From: Eubacteriaceae bacterium CHKCI004
Lineage (GTDB): Bacteria; Bacillota; Clostridia; Lachnospirales; Lachnospiraceae
Assembly: GCA_900016875.1 (NCBI GenBank)
Contig: FCNR01000023.1
Span: 62,001 to 126,000, forward strand
DNA length: 64,000 nucleotides
Reading direction: 5' to 3'
Shown: positions 63,681 to 64,000 of the stretch, in pieces
How the letters are laid out: each line of letters opens with the position of its first letter
How positions within the stretch are numbered: the stretch's first letter is position 1
Made by a program: the position numbers and the translations under genes
The notes under the pieces: generated by a model
What the model saw: the letters and a program-made list of their open reading frames with translations, nothing else
Told to the model about the DNA's origin: nothing
The model's database searches: none

Positions 63681-64000
63681 GGCTGCAATGCGGCGGGCGT
63701 GGTAGGGTGCCGTATTATCGACTCGCCGCGGGAACGGCTGCTGGCCATACTGACAAACAGTTTCGTGCCGTGCAACGGACGCTTTCCGACTTTGATCGCT
63801 CTTATCACGATGTTTTTCGTGGGAACAGGAGGCTCATTCGGAGATTCTGTATTGTCATCCTTTATGCTCACCGGCGTGATCGTGTTCAGTGTCGGAATCA
63901 CTTTTTTTGTGACAAGATTTCTGTCCGGCACAATCCTGAAAGGAGTTCCCTCTTCTTTTACCCTGGAGCTGCCGCCTTACCGCTGTCCGCAGGTGGGCAA
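63666..64000 (+). pseudogene. feoB: feoB, 3' part (continues past the right edge)
   Basis: From the ATG at 63666 the frame is open to the window end (111 codons): MCMGFGCNAAGVVGCRIIDS, AILTNSFVPCNGRFPTLIA and FVGTGGSFGDSVLSSFML. These are the conserved FeoB core segments after the Gate motif, missing from the 5' part. It has no start or ribosome-binding site of its own. The reading frame matches codon 434 of the 5' part exactly, so the two are halves of one gene. The C-terminal Gate and FeoC-like region lie outside the window. Confidence 0.93.

Overview
The window looks like a chromosomal segment of a spore-forming, low-to-mid GC Firmicute, most probably a member of the Lachnospiraceae (class Clostridia). 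Supporting signs are the forespore operon spoIIAA-spoIIAB-sigF followed by spoVA genes, the Lachnospiraceae-type DUF5716/DUF5717 gene pair, secreted proteins ending in basic fibronectin-III-like modules, two YtrA-type GntR/ABC operons, strong AGGAGG ribosome-binding sites and frequent GTG/TTG starts. I saw no rRNA, tRNA or CRISPR array. Layout, left to right. 1-10 kb: the start of an L,D-transpeptidase-like gene running off the left edge, a VOC protein, a class A penicillin-binding protein, spoVAE-spoVAD, a P-type Ca2+ ATPase, truA, and an unrecognised, apparently highly expressed membrane protein with an internal duplication. 10-17 kb: nagBA for glucosamine-6-phosphate use, an RsgI-like membrane protein with a repeat tail, then spoVAC, spoVAB, spoVAA, sigF, spoIIAB and spoIIAA. 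17-32 kb: a zinc-ribbon/TPR membrane protein, a 50-residue protein, folC, valS, and a tightly spaced run dus - subtilisin-like protease - DUF5717 - DUF5716 (Hsp70/actin-like fold) - TPR protein, then trmO in the opposite direction. 32.5-34 kb: an AT-rich, decayed island with a small membrane protein and a PIN-like protein. 34-46 kb: gtrA-like, DUF1848, a C69-type dipeptidase, purC, nth, an EamA transporter, DUF1003, yaaA, a broken PD-(D/E)XK gene, a secreted DUF6273 protein, and an AAA_14/DUF4143 ATPase behind three 33-bp-spaced repeats. 46-59 kb: two GntR/ABC transporter operons on opposite strands, a ROK regulator with a near-perfect operator plus a DUF1349 protein, an AlkD-like protein, a PepSY lipoprotein, a PadR-DUF1700-DUF4097 envelope operon and mgsA. 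59-64 kb: feoA and feoB. The most striking feature is at the right end. feoB is cut after codon 438 by a 2,685-bp element bounded by a 17-bp direct repeat (60979-60995 and 63664-63680). The element carries a serine recombinase and, divergently, a 57-residue protein, a holin-like protein and a GH25 lysozyme; nothing else fits in it. Joining the two repeats restores feoB in frame through its conserved MCMGFGCNA segment, so the element looks able to act as a reversible gene-interrupting cassette carrying a phage-type lysis module. Other points of interest are the split spoVA locus, the protease/DUF5717/DUF5716 cluster, the internally duplicated membrane protein at 9358-10263, and the related C-terminal modules on three separate secreted proteins.
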